This document shows, in pieces, positions 16,674-25,835 of a stretch of 64,000 nucleotides of DNA; the first letter of the stretch is position 1, and every line of letters starts with the position of its first letter. The notes beneath the pieces are model-generated. The model worked only from the letters and a program-made list of their open reading frames with translations, did not search any database and was not told where the DNA came from. A program made the position numbers and the translations under genes. Source of the stretch: Vibrio sp. Isolate34. GTDB taxonomy: Bacteria; Pseudomonadota; Gammaproteobacteria; Enterobacterales; Vibrionaceae. Where the stretch lies: contig NZ_JAKEUO010000017.1 of assembly GCF_022397915.1 (NCBI RefSeq), positions 25,455-89,454 on the forward strand, read 5' to 3'.

Positions 16674-18653
16674 ATGAAACCAGAAGAGAAATTGTTAATT
16701 AAGGCACGAAGCCACAAAGATGGTCATTTATTTGAGGTATCTGAAACAGCCGTTGAATGGATAGAACAATATCAACACTTCAAAGGTGTCACCAAAAGCA
16801 TAGTTGAGCTTCTTAACCTAATTTCACTTCGTGGGTTTAGCAGCAAAGACGGATACGTTTCAACCACTGAGATTATCGAATCAACCGATGGCCAAGTCAC
16901 TCGCGCAGCCTTGCAACAAAGGCTGAGAGCAGCGGTAAATATCGGTCTTTTCAAACAAATCCCCGTTCGTTTTGAAGAAGGCCTTGCAGGTAAAACCATG
17001 CTGCATCGCTTTGTTAACCCAAACCAATTGATATCGGTACTGGGTGCCACCAGCTTAGTCACAGAAAGCGTAAAGCAAAACGAAAAGCAAAAGCGTTCTA
17101 AAGCCCTCGCTCAAACCAAAGTAAACAAACGTTTACTGAATGAGCACGGGCTTAATACTCCCCCAACGATGAAAGACGAAGCGGATCAATTCATTGTTTC
17201 GCCAACCAATTGGGCGGGCATTATTGATCAAGCGTTAGCGCCACCAAGAACGCGCAAGAGCTACCAGAAATCAATGGTTTCGATCTCGGGCACTCGCGCT
17301 GTGATCGAGACAAGATCGTCTAAAAACATTATGACGGTCGATGATCTGATGACGCTTTTCGCGTTGTTCACGCTAACCGTTCAGTATCATGATCATCACC
17401 AAGATGATTACCACCTAGACGCGAAACACACGCCGAACAAAACACCACTCTACATCACGGACATTTTGTCTTTGCGTGGCAAGAAAGACAGTGGCCCTGC
17501 TCGTGACTCGATTCGCGACAGTATTGATCGTATCGAGTTTACGGATTTTCAACTGCATGAGCTTACTGGCCGCTGGCTTAGTGAGAACATGCCAGAAGGC
17601 TTTAAGAGTGATCGTTTCCGATTCTTAGCGAGAACCATTACTGCATCGGAAGAAGCGCCTACAGAGGGCTCTGACGGCGAAATTCGCATTAAACCGAACC
17701 TATATATCCTTGTTTGGGAACCTTCGTTCTACGAAGAGCTCCTGACTCGTGATTATTTCTTCCTGTTCCCGCCAGAAATCCTGAAGCAACATACCTTGGT
17801 TTTCCAAATATATTCGTACTTCAGAAGCCGTATGGCACGCCGTCATTCAGATTGTATGTTGCTGAGCGAACTGAATCAGAAATTGGCTCGTAACATCGAT
17901 TGGCGTCGTTTTTCGATGGATCTGATCCGCGAACTGAGAAAGTTGGGTGAAGTCGGAGATCAAGAAGATACCTTCCTGGTTAATCTTTGGGGTTATCACT
18001 TGACGATCACGGCGTTGATCGAAAAAGGCAAAACGACCGATTATCAAGTTGATATCAAATGTAACGTGGAAGAAGTACTGCGTTACTCAAGAGCACGTAC
18101 TACCAACGCCGGTAAGCGTAACATGGCGCCAACGTTGCCAAACCCACTTCGCAACGAGATGGTCTCTAAGCAGAAGCTGGAAGAGCTGTCTGAGATTATC
18201 GATGGTGAGTTTGAACCCATTCAGCGTAAGGCACCGTCGCCAAGAGGTAAATTAGGGCGTCGAGTTAAGCAACGTAAGCACTCGGTTGAGATCAATGCTG
18301 ACGAGATCATGATAACGCTCTCTAAATATACCTCTGCAGAGGCTCTAGAACGCAGTATAACGGCTTTATCTGCTATGACAGGGCACTCACATGCCTCGAT
18401 CAAAGAAGAGTGCTCAGAGCTGATTGAGAAGCTTGATTGGCTGAGAGTAGGGGAAGACGTTATCCCTTACGAAACATTAAGTAAGCTAATTGAGCTGTAC
18501 AACGACCGTGATAGCAACAGTAATCGACATCTCTCTATCGAACGTCTGATCTCTGGTTTGGCGGTGCGTCGTAAAGTGTGCAAACAAGTGCACGAAGGTC
18601 ATCTAGACGAAAATGTGTTCTTGGCGCTCGATGAAATGGCGATTGGCCACTAG
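16674..18653 (+). CDS. rctB: Chromosome II replication initiator RctB
   Basis: This 659-residue protein has the length typical of vibrio RctB (658 in V. cholerae) and lies beside oriCII in the conserved position opposite parA2. RctB has several winged-helix DNA-binding domains and a plasmid-initiator-like dimer interface. It binds iterons to start replication and 39-mer-type sites to limit it, and DnaK/DnaJ help remodel it. The ATG at 16674 has no strong Shine-Dalgarno. It lies close behind the candidate autorepression site, which fits tight autoregulation. A terminator follows. Confidence 0.96.
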   Translation: MKPEEKLLIKARSHKDGHLFEVSETAVEWIEQYQHFKGVTKSIVELLNLISLRGFSSKDGYVSTTEIIESTDGQVTRAALQQRLRAAVNIGLFKQIPVRFEEGLAGKTMLHRFVNPNQLISVLGATSLVTESVKQNEKQKRSKALAQTKVNKRLLNEHGLNTPPTMKDEADQFIVSPTNWAGIIDQALAPPRTRKSYQKSMVSISGTRAVIETRSSKNIMTVDDLMTLFALFTLTVQYHDHHQDDYHLDAKHTPNKTPLYITDILSLRGKKDSGPARDSIRDSIDRIEFTDFQLHELTGRWLSENMPEGFKSDRFRFLARTITASEEAPTEGSDGEIRIKPNLYILVWEPSFYEELLTRDYFFLFPPEILKQHTLVFQIYSYFRSRMARRHSDCMLLSELNQKLARNIDWRRFSMDLIRELRKLGEVGDQEDTFLVNLWGYHLTITALIEKGKTTDYQVDIKCNVEEVLRYSRARTTNAGKRNMAPTLPNPLRNEMVSKQKLEELSEIIDGEFEPIQRKAPSPRGKLGRRVKQRKHSVEINADEIMITLSKYTSAEALERSITALSAMTGHSHASIKEECSELIEKLDWLRVGEDVIPYETLSKLIELYNDRDSNSNRHLSIERLISGLAVRRKVCKQVHEGHLDENVFLALDEMAIGH

Positions 18654-18855
18654 CTTTCAGTCCGCTTCCACTGTTATGAATAGGTCATTAAATCATCATT
18701 AGGTGCTGATAATAATCGCACCTAATGCTGACAAAGTGATGACAATGTAACGCATCCAGTTGATTACTATTTATCCCGAATAGACAACCTTTTGTCCTTT
18801 CTTATGATTAATAGATTGGCTCATATTTTGTTACATCATACTGAATAGATTTTTT

Positions 18856-18884
18856 GCGAGTTCCCAAGGGACTCGCTTTTTTTT
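18856..18884 (+). terminator. Terminator after rctB
   Basis: The stem GCGAGTTCCC/GGGACTCGC is followed by eight Ts. It lies 200 bp after the rctB stop. Confidence 0.85.
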
Positions 18885-18941
18885 GTCTTAAATTTCGCTA
18901 AATATTAAAAATCAATAGCTTACATGATTGGCTGCCGAATC

Positions 18942-18970
18942 ATGATCAAGGTCAGATCATGCTTACAATG
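18942..18970. repeat. RctB iteron-like pair downstream of rctB
   Basis: ATGATCAAGG at 18942 and AGATCATGCTTACAATG at 18954 stand side by side. The second shares GATCATGCTTACAATG with the core iteron at 16364. They lie in the gap between rctB and the convergent hypothetical gene. A further ATGATCA at 19029 overlaps that gene's stop codon. Confidence 0.55.
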
Positions 18971-19032
18971 GATCCTGTTGTTTCAAGTAGACGGTCATTT
19001 TGATGAGTTGATATTGGATCTATAGGGGATGA

Positions 19033-19515
19033 TCAGTGAACCTGATGTTTTACATTGCCTTGATCATCGTTCTGGGATTGGCTTGCCATAAAGCGGACAT
19101 GCGATTCGATCAATTTTTCGGACTCTTGTAACCAGCGCGGCTCTTGTTGTTGATTCGCAAACTCCAATGCGAGCACACACAAGTGTTGTACTCGCTGTGT
19201 ACACCACTCTTGTAAGTCTGGTTCCGCTTTCGTGTCACAACACACCGCTTGAAGCTTGCTGTAAGCGAACATCAGGTATTGATACGCCTTTTCTTGGTGA
19301 TGTGGGTTGTGGTCTGAATTTCGGTAGAAAGTAAAGGTACGCAGGCACCCATCTAACCAACATGCGATGCCTTTGCTTTGGTCATCCGTGATCAAAGGCC
19401 CCCAGAGTGCATCTGGAGGCGTTAAGATCAAAGGTTCCAACCGTTCCACTTGATCATGCTTTCGGTCTTTGTACCAATCTCCGATTCGCTCTAACCAAGT
19501 GTCTAGTTCATTCAT
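19033..19515 (-). CDS. Hypothetical protein next to rctB, containing iteron-like sites
   Basis: This 160-residue soluble protein is rich in Trp, Gln, His and Glu, mostly helical by appearance, with no signal peptide or recognised motif. Its ATG overlaps the stop of the upstream broken ABC ATPase gene (ATGA), so it was part of that operon. Two iteron-like sequences lie within its coding sequence: TTGATCATCGTTCTG (19060) and TTGATCATGCTTTCGG (19450). They sit in the same direction on the plus strand as the origin iterons. I do not recognise the family. Its place beside oriCII and the embedded sites could mean a link to replication control, but this is inference. Confidence 0.65.
   Translation of the reverse strand: MNELDTWLERIGDWYKDRKHDQVERLEPLILTPPDALWGPLITDDQSKGIACWLDGCLRTFTFYRNSDHNPHHQEKAYQYLMFAYSKLQAVCCDTKAEPDLQEWCTQRVQHLCVLALEFANQQQEPRWLQESEKLIESHVRFMASQSQNDDQGNVKHQVH
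19060..19465 (+). repeat. Two RctB iteron-like sites inside a coding sequence
   Basis: TTGATCATCGTTCTG (19060-19074) matches the tail of the core iteron at 16387 (ATGATCATCGTTCTG). TTGATCATGCTTTCGG (19450-19465) matches the core iteron form at 16341 apart from the first base. Confidence 0.55.
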
Positions 19516-20150
19516 GCAACGTTATCCCACTGTTTTACAAAGTGATTATCAGAAACTTGCTTAATTTCATGCTGTATTTCGCTGCTCTGCTCTCGAATAC
19601 GCTCTGCGCCTATGGAATAGTTTGGCTCATTTTTTACGAGTTCGCCAAATGGAAGATCGGGATCCGGCACCGCAGAGAGCAACAGCTTGGTATACGGGTG
19701 CTGCGGATTCGTTAAGATCGACTGAGTTGATCCCCATTCAACGATCTGTCCTTTGTACATCACCGCGGTCTCTTCGGCGATGTAATGAGCGGTTGCAAGG
19801 TCATGGGTAATGTATAAGAAGCTTATCCCAAGTTCTTTCTTCATTTTTTGCATGAGATTGAGCACGCCAAGTCGAATTGAAACATCCAACATCGAGGTTG
19901 GTTCATCGGCAAGAATGACTTCAGCCCCAACCGCAAGCGCTCTGGCTAGGTTAACCCGTTGTCTTTGGCCGCCACTGAGCTCGTGAGGATATTTCGTGAG
20001 AGTTTCGACGGGTAACTCCACCAGCGTTTTTCCTGCGTATAGGTCAAAGTTTACGCCATGCAGCGCTCTGAATATCTCTTCCTTGCCAAATCCACCGCCA
20101 ACCGTGAACTCTTTGACGAGGTTTTTTACTTGAAAACTTGGTTGTGACAT
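19512..20150 (-). pseudogene. Opp-type ABC ATPase with internal deletion (no Walker A)
   Basis: The frame encodes 212 residues, whereas OppF/DppF-type ATPases usually have about 320. The N-terminus (VKNLVKEFTVGGGF...LYAGKTL) runs directly into TKYPHELSGGQRQRVNLARAL. The Walker A loop and the following 100 or so residues are missing, without loss of frame. Signature, Walker B (VILADEPTSMLD), H-loop (YITHDLA) and C-terminal peptide-transporter region remain. Without Walker A the protein cannot bind ATP normally. The gene follows another broken ATPase gene and no permease or binding-protein gene is nearby, so this is a decaying operon remnant. Confidence 0.88.
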
Positions 20151-20159
20151 AGAGCTCTC

Positions 20160-20978
20160 CTAGCACGCTGTCGCGTGAGCATGTTCGTGAATATTAGGGA
20201 AAGAACTCCATAGCTTTTGGGTGTAGGAGTGCTGCGGATTGTTGCGAATCTCGTAGGCTTGATTGACTTCGACGATTTGGCCATGGCGCATGATGGCAAT
20301 GCGGTCACACAGTTGGCTCATTAATGCTAAGTCATGAGCGATAAAGAGGATTTAGAAGCCAAACTCCTCTCTGAGTTGGTGTATCTGCTGCAAAATCTCG
20401 CGCTGCACAACCACATCCAACGCCGTAGTAGGCTCGTCCATAATGATCAGCTTAGGGTTGAGGGCAATCGCAATAACCAAACGCTGACGCATGCCGCCAC
20501 TGAACTGATGCGGGTACTCTGTTAGGCGATGACGTGGAATATTGACCTGGTCGAGTAACTTCTCAGCGCGAGCTTTGGCCTGTTCGTTGGTCATGCCTTT
20601 GTGGTGGCGCAGCACATCAGCAAATTGTTCTTCGATTGTTAATACAGGGTTGAGTGAATTCATTGCACTTTGGAACACTATTGCGATCTCACTCCAACGG
20701 AAGGTATTCAAATGGCTGTCTGATAAGCTCAGCAGATCTTGTTCGCCAAACAATATCTGGCCACCGGATATGAACGCGGGCGGCTTATGCAGACGATTAA
20801 TGGCAAACGCGATGGTACTTTTGCCACAGCCAGATTCCCCGGCTAAACCAAAAATCTCACCTTGACCGATGCTAAAGCTGACGGATTTGACCGCGTTGAA
20901 ATCACCGTCATCGGTGATGTAGTCGACACATAAATTCTTCACTTCGAGAAGTGGTGTATCTGAAATTCCCACAGACAT
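20160..20978 (-). pseudogene. Opp-type ABC ATPase interrupted by an in-frame TAA
   Basis: The frame from 20978 encodes an OppD/DppD-type ATPase with Walker A AGESGCGKST, signature FSGGMRQRLV and Walker B LIIMDEPTTALD. A TAA stop (20352-20354) falls at codon 209. The same frame then continues with ILFIAHDLALMSQLCDRIA, the H-loop and C-terminal part, to a TAG at 20160-20162. The stop therefore truncates a 272-residue protein just before the H-loop. A Fur-box-like sequence lies 18 bp upstream of the start. The family moves peptides, nickel or metallophores; the substrate cannot be stated. Confidence 0.88.
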
Positions 20979-20995
20979 GATAAATACTCAGTTAT

Positions 20996-21014
20996 GATAT
21001 TGATAACTATTATC
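20996..21014. promoter_or_regulatory. Fur-box-like palindrome upstream of the broken ABC genes
   Basis: GATATTGATAACTATTATC matches the 19-bp Fur consensus GATAATGATAATCATTATC at 16 positions. It lies just upstream of the minus-strand ABC ATPase start, so iron repression of that operon is plausible. Confidence 0.6.
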
Positions 21015-21340
21015 ATTAGAATGTGTTGAATTTAGTGAAAGTGATGAGCACAAAAAGAATGAAGTGCCTCGAAATTTATCTTGGATTATTTCACGAATTT
21101 TCAGCGGAAAAGAAGAATTGGAAGAGGGGAAAATGAGAGTTGGATCAAACCACATTTCTTATGGGGAATCTTTTAAATGTAATTGCAGAAAATGCCTTTG
21201 GCAAAGTTTAAATGAGGTATTTATTAATTAGGTTTGTGAAGCGTCGGAATCATCACATTTCAGTACTGATTTTCTTAACAAGCGAAATAGCATTTGCTAC
21301 AGATTACCTGTCCATTACATGGTGCTTTTCGGAGGAAAAC

Positions 21341-21535
21341 ATGTCCATTAATTCTATCAACCATGATGAAATGACAAATATTGCAAACAAGTGGGATGCT
21401 GAAGAAGAAGTATCTTTCAAACCAGAAAAGAAAATGAAGTCCGCTGAAGCTCGTCGTCGTATCGAGGCTCTAAGAGAAATTAGAGAAAGCGGTTTGAGTC
21501 TGGAAGAAGCGAGGGAGCTAGGTCTTATTCACTAA
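21341..21535 (+). CDS. PA3496-family small conserved protein
   Basis: This 64-residue charged protein ends in AEARRRIEALREIRESGLSLEEARELGLIH, a pattern of the small gammaproteobacterial PA3496 family (function not established). I chose the ATG at 21341 because it follows a strong GGAGG (21331-21335); an upstream in-frame ATG at 21212 would add an unrelated hydrophobic stretch. A hairpin terminator follows. Confidence 0.75.
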   Translation: MSINSINHDEMTNIANKWDAEEEVSFKPEKKMKSAEARRRIEALREIRESGLSLEEARELGLIH

Positions 21536-21554
21536 TAATCCCCATTGCATTTAG

Positions 21555-21577
21555 AAGGGTGGCACTATGCCACCCTT
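21555..21577 (+). terminator. Terminator after the PA3496-family gene
   Basis: The stem AAGGGTGGCA/TGCCACCCTT has a 3-base loop and begins 19 bp after the stop codon. The long T-run comes some 12 bp later, so it is not a textbook terminator. Confidence 0.6.
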
Positions 21578-21801
21578 TGATTTATAAGTATTTTTTTTAT
21601 AATTCCTGTCTATGTTAAATCAATAGCTTGATTCTCTTCTCTAGTTTACAGCTTCGCTATACCTTTTTTGAAATCACGTCCTTCAGACTAAAAACACGCC
21701 CATGGCATACTCTTTAATCAAGTTGTTTGACAGTAATATGCAACGCCACTAATTTTAAAGTTAAAGCAAAAATATGTGATGTCGTTGGTAAGGAGAAGGC
21801 T

Positions 21802-22287
21802 ATGTCTAATTCTGTGGCTCAAGCCAAAGAAGTGCTATTTTATGAACCTGAAGATCCAAACGGATACCTATCAAATTTTGCAGCTTGCCCCATCAAGGTT
21901 GATGATCAAATTTGGGCAACCAGCGAACACTATTATCAAGCTATGAAGTTCTCCTGCGAAGTACTTCGCAATACTATTCTGCAAGCTAGCACACCTGCTG
22001 AAGCATTCTCTTTGAGTCGTGATTACGAAGACCAAGTTCGTGAGGATTGGTATGAGATTCGCGTTGAAGTGATGCAGTTCATCGTCACCGAGAAGTTCAG
22101 ACAGAATCCGCAGTTTGCGCTGTTTCTTACCAATACCGGAGATTCGGTGATCAAGGAGCATTCACACAAAGACCATTTTTGGGGCGATGGTGGTGATGGA
22201 ACTGGCGAGAATCATTTAGGTAAGATTCTGATGGCAGTGCGTCAACAGCTTCGTACTCAACAACAGCATTTGATTGCTGCGCATTAA
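21802..22287 (+). CDS. NADAR-family (YbiA-like) N-glycosidase
   Basis: This 161-residue protein has the NADAR signatures YLSNFAACPI, WATSEHYYQAMKF, DWYEIRVEVM and HFWGDGGDGTGENHLGKILM. Family members such as E. coli YbiA hydrolyse the N-glycosidic bond of damaged or reactive riboflavin-pathway intermediates, and others act on ADP-ribosylated substrates. I chose the ATG at 21802 because AGGAG (21791-21795) precedes it and family homology starts soon after. The frame is open to 21727, but the extra residues do not look conserved. The gene stands alone and ends at a large hairpin. Confidence 0.85.
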   Translation: MSNSVAQAKEVLFYEPEDPNGYLSNFAACPIKVDDQIWATSEHYYQAMKFSCEVLRNTILQASTPAEAFSLSRDYEDQVREDWYEIRVEVMQFIVTEKFRQNPQFALFLTNTGDSVIKEHSHKDHFWGDGGDGTGENHLGKILMAVRQQLRTQQQHLIAAH

Positions 22288-22345
22288 CCCGTTGACCTTC
22301 GGTAGTTCCAAATTAAGTGGGTCGGATTATGAGTAAATTCTTTTA

Positions 22346-22421
22346 GCCCTTAAAGACGAATTGAAAAGGCCGCCCTGTTTAGCTTGTGTGCTTAACAGGG
22401 AGGCCTTTTGAGTTTAAGGGC
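22346..22421. terminator. Large nested hairpin, bidirectional terminator
   Basis: An inner stem of 16-base arms (22364-22379 with 22394-22409, one mismatch; AAAAGGCC...GGCCTTTT) is nested in an outer stem GCCCTTAAA/TTTAAGGGC (22346-22354 with 22413-22421). It lies between the convergent NADAR gene and the solute-binding gene. Confidence 0.8.
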
Positions 22422-22500
22422 GAGTTAGGTATCGAAGAGAGCTAAAATGCGTTAACGAAGCTATACGGTGATGCTGTATTTATAAGTGGTTCTGCTGTTG

Positions 22501-23259
22501 CTATAAGTAACTCTGTACGATGTCGTTGAGCTGCCCATCGTCTTTCATCTCGTCTAGACGTTGGTTAATGAAGGTTTGCAGTTTAGGGTCCATCTCAGGG
22601 TCGAACGCCAAATGGATAGGGTAGTTATTAATGACTGAACCAAACTCTTGCATCTGGTAGTCATCAATATTCAGCTTCTGATCGTTTAGGTTGTATTTAA
22701 TGCGTGATTCCATTTCAACAAAAACGGTATCACCCGGAGTTCGGTTTAATACACGAAAAGCTGCGCTGTAATCTTTAACTCGAATCTCGTTGAGCTTGCC
22801 TTGTTGGATGTATGGCTCTAGGTTCGGATACTCAAACCCCACCAGCAATACCACTGCTTTTCCGTCTAGATCGTCGATTGTATTGAACTTAAACGGCTTT
22901 TTACCGCTACTGAGTAACACGTGTTTTACATTGTAAATCGGATCTTTAGATAGGTTAACAGATTGGATATTTCCCCAGCTTGGGCTACCGTAGGTTACCC
23001 AGTTTGGGTTCTCTCTAGCAACGAGCTTGTCGATCATTCGGTTAAAAGGGTAGGTGTGGTAGTTGATCTCATATTGGCTGTCATCGAATACCGCTTCAAC
23101 AATATCCGATACTATTCCTCTGTGAGATGACCCGTCAGTTTCGATCTGAAAAGGTTGCGCTTGGCTCGCAATAATGTAGTAGTGAAGAGGTTCGCTTGCA
23201 AAAGCATAACTGCTTGAAAACAAACTGACTATGGATGCAACGATAAGATGTTTTTTCAT
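22501..23259 (-). CDS. Periplasmic solute-binding protein (SBP_bac_3-like)
   Basis: This 252-residue protein has a signal peptide (about 1-21, ending SSSYAFA) and a fold resembling extracellular amino-acid-binding or sensor-type domains. Motifs such as GIVSDIVEAVF and KAVVLLVGFEYPNLEPY are typical of small stand-alone binding proteins in Vibrio. No ABC permease or ATPase is nearby. It is divergent from a hybrid sensor kinase 83 bp away, so it may present a ligand to that kinase; this is inference. A parS2 site lies within the gene. Confidence 0.75.
   Translation of the reverse strand: MKKHLIVASIVSLFSSSYAFASEPLHYYIIASQAQPFQIETDGSSHRGIVSDIVEAVFDDSQYEINYHTYPFNRMIDKLVARENPNWVTYGSPSWGNIQSVNLSKDPIYNVKHVLLSSGKKPFKFNTIDDLDGKAVVLLVGFEYPNLEPYIQQGKLNEIRVKDYSAAFRVLNRTPGDTVFVEMESRIKYNLNDQKLNIDDYQMQEFGSVINNYPIHLAFDPEMDPKLQTFINQRLDEMKDDGQLNDIVQSYL
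22924..22938. promoter_or_regulatory. parS2: parS2 centromere site 5 (inside a coding sequence)
   Basis: TTTTACATTGTAAAT matches the consensus exactly. It lies within the solute-binding protein gene on the other side of the origin from sites 1-3. Confidence 0.88.
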
Positions 23260-23347
23260 AACCTTCCCTAGTTATTTGATGAATGACTACTATTATACTA
23301 GTTGAGTAATTGTAGTTTGCTAGGATAACAATAATGGTAATTTGTGT

Positions 23348-25753
23348 ATGGTGAAAAAAGGAAAACGCTATATTGGACTCTCCCGACAGTTGATCGGGGT
23401 AATCATCGCAATCAGTACCTTATTCACCGTCATAGTGACAGGTCTGGGATTATATGTGGAGTACCAAAATCGAGTTTCTTTTATCAGTTCTCAGATCGAA
23501 CAGGTTAAAGCGGGATACCTCTCTGGTTTAACGGCGAGCTTGTGGGTGGAAGACCGGACTCAACTGTTCGTACAAGCTGAGGGCATCTCTCGTTTACCCT
23601 CCGTTAGTTATCTTTTAATAGAAAGCCCCGATGAAAAAATTCTAGAGTTAGGTCAAAAGACCGAAGGCCAATCTTATTCCCAGTCTTGGGAAATGGTGCA
23701 CCAGATGGGTGGCAAAGACTTCTCATTAGCAACGCTCACAGTGCAGTCTGATTTAAGCATGATTCTTAATGATTTCGAAGAACGGGTTCTGTTATTGCTC
23801 GCCTTCGAAGCGGTTAAAATATTCTTGCTTTCTTTAGTGTGTCTAACTATCGTCTATCGTCTGGTAGTGAAACGCTTAATGACCATGTCCTCTCAGATCA
23901 ACCAACAACAAGTTGAAGACAATAAGCCGCGCTTCTTAACCCCAACCGACTCGGCTTATAAAGATGAGATCTCGACGTTGGAGAGCAGTTACAACCAGTC
24001 TATTGAACGCATTCGTCAACAGTACCAAGAACTGGAAAAAGCCAAAGACGTCGCTGAAGTGGCTAACCGTAACAAGAGTGAATTCCTGGCTAATATGAGC
24101 CACGAGATCCGAACCCCAATGAATGGGATTATCGGGTTGTCATCTCTGCTCTCTGAAATGGATATACCAAAAGAGCAAAAAGAGTATGTCAACATGCTCA
24201 ACACTTCTTCACTTACGCTGCTCGATTTAATTAACGACATTCTCGATTACTCGAAGATTGAAGCTGGCCGACTTGAGCTTCAGCAAGAACCGATGAAAAT
24301 GATGGGCATTGCAGCCGATGTGGAATCGACCTTCCGAGTTAAAGCTGAACAGAAAGGGCTTAGATTCCAGCTCGCGATTGATCCTAAGATCCCAACTATG
24401 GTGATTGGCGATGGCACTCAGCTAAGACAAGTGTTGAACAACTTGGTCGGCAACGCCATCAAATTCACTGAGCATGGCCATGTCACGCTGTCGCTTCATT
24501 TAGAACAAGTGATTGAACCGGAGCAAAAGCTGAGGGTTAGATTTGAGGTGACAGACAGCGGTATCGGCATTGCGGAAGACAAACAGCAATCGGTATTTGA
24601 TAAGTTCCAACAAGCCGATGGTAGTACCACGCGCATTTATGGCGGCACAGGACTTGGTCTAACGATATGCGATAAGATCGTGACCTTAATGGGCAGTAAG
24701 CTTGAACTGACCAGTGTCGAAGGCAAAGGTAGTACATTCTATTTCGTTGCCGACTTTGATCCGTGTTTAGAAGCAGATGAGAGCAACATCGACTTTAATA
24801 AGGTCTCGGTATTGCTGGTGGATGATAGCCAATTGAACATGCGTATAACGTCCACACAGCTGCAATCCTTCGGCGTTAAGTCAGAGTGCTGCGAAACGGC
24901 AAACCAAGCGCTAGAGTTGGTTTCAGAGTCTCTGGCTAAGTCGTCGCCTTACGACTTAGTGCTGATTGATAAAGTGATGCCGTCGGTTGATGGCTTCCAA
25001 CTGGCAAGAAGCTTGGTCGAGCGCTTTGGTAGCGAGTGTCCTAAGTTAGTGATGATCTCCGCCGACCCAAGAAAACAAGATGAAGTTCGCGCGAAACAAG
25101 TCGGCTTTGTTGCTTACATTGCTCGCCCTTATCAGGACAACCAACTTAAGTGGACCATCAGTGAAGTGCTTACGAGAGCGACTGATACTTCAACCTTCAC
25201 CTACCCAAATCGAGGCGAGGTGGCGTTTAAAGACAATGAACCGGCGCCAGTCACCAAACCTGCGGCTATTGCTAAACCAGCACAGCCTGAGAAAACGGCT
25301 TTAAAAGAAGAACCAAAACCTGCGGCGGTCACGGCCTCTTTTAGTGGCAAGGTCTTAGTTGTGGAAGATTCGAGAGTGAATCAACAAGTGGCCAAGATGA
25401 TGCTTAAGAAGCTAGGCTTTGAGGTTGATATCGCCGACAACGGGGAAATCGGTGTCGAGAAGTTTAAAGCCAATGACTACGTGATGATCTTTATGGACTG
25501 TCAGATGCCCGTGCTTGATGGCTTTGAAGCAACTAAGCAGATCCGAGTGTTGGAAGAGGGCTCTTCAAAACATATTCCAATCGTCGCACTCACGGCTAAC
25601 GTAGTGCAGCGAGACAAGCATTTATGTTTTGATGTCGGTATGGATGAGTTTTTACCAAAGCCCGTTAATCAAGGGAAGCTGAGAGAGATCGTTGAGAGTT
25701 TTTTGTCTGATAAGAACGAGCTAACGAACGAAAGCGAGCAGAAGATTGTTTAG
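23348..25753 (+). CDS. Hybrid sensor histidine kinase with two receiver domains
   Basis: This protein of about 801 residues has two membrane segments (about 14-38 and 148-168) around a periplasmic sensor domain. A HisKA domain follows with the His near residue 250 (NMSHEIRTPMNG), and an ATPase domain (NLVGNAIKFT, DSGIGI, GTGLGLTI). Next come a receiver domain (VLLVDDSQLN; Asp in VLIDKVMP) and a second receiver domain (VLVVEDSRVN; Asp in IFMDCQMP) separated by a Pro/Ala/Lys-rich linker. No HPt domain is present, so a separate HPt protein is needed. The frame is open from a TTG at 23342; the ATG at 23348 is the likelier start. The divergent solute-binding protein may be its ligand carrier. Confidence 0.88.
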   Translation: MVKKGKRYIGLSRQLIGVIIAISTLFTVIVTGLGLYVEYQNRVSFISSQIEQVKAGYLSGLTASLWVEDRTQLFVQAEGISRLPSVSYLLIESPDEKILELGQKTEGQSYSQSWEMVHQMGGKDFSLATLTVQSDLSMILNDFEERVLLLLAFEAVKIFLLSLVCLTIVYRLVVKRLMTMSSQINQQQVEDNKPRFLTPTDSAYKDEISTLESSYNQSIERIRQQYQELEKAKDVAEVANRNKSEFLANMSHEIRTPMNGIIGLSSLLSEMDIPKEQKEYVNMLNTSSLTLLDLINDILDYSKIEAGRLELQQEPMKMMGIAADVESTFRVKAEQKGLRFQLAIDPKIPTMVIGDGTQLRQVLNNLVGNAIKFTEHGHVTLSLHLEQVIEPEQKLRVRFEVTDSGIGIAEDKQQSVFDKFQQADGSTTRIYGGTGLGLTICDKIVTLMGSKLELTSVEGKGSTFYFVADFDPCLEADESNIDFNKVSVLLVDDSQLNMRITSTQLQSFGVKSECCETANQALELVSESLAKSSPYDLVLIDKVMPSVDGFQLARSLVERFGSECPKLVMISADPRKQDEVRAKQVGFVAYIARPYQDNQLKWTISEVLTRATDTSTFTYPNRGEVAFKDNEPAPVTKPAAIAKPAQPEKTALKEEPKPAAVTASFSGKVLVVEDSRVNQQVAKMMLKKLGFEVDIADNGEIGVEKFKANDYVMIFMDCQMPVLDGFEATKQIRVLEEGSSKHIPIVALTANVVQRDKHLCFDVGMDEFLPKPVNQGKLREIVESFLSDKNELTNESEQKIV

Positions 25754-25786
25754 CTCGTGCGCCATCAAATCCAATCGTTAAAACCC

Positions 25787-25816
25787 AAAACTCCGACTCA
25801 AACCGTCGGAGTTTTT
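25787..25816. terminator. Terminator after the hybrid kinase
   Basis: AAAACTCCGAC and GTCGGAGTTTTT form a strong stem with an A-run before and a T-run after. It serves the hybrid kinase (+) and possibly the convergent GntR gene (-). Confidence 0.85.
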
Positions 25817-25835
25817 GTATGTGTTCGCTTTTTTT

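Noticed and set aside
17393..17404. ATGATCATCACC inside rctB as an iteron
   Set aside because: It lacks the iteron tail and is explained by the codons for His-Asp-His-His.
20443..20453. ATGATCAGCTT inside the broken ABC ATPase as an iteron
   Set aside because: It is the reverse of the conserved Walker B codons (Leu-Ile-Ile-Met), so the match is expected without RctB.
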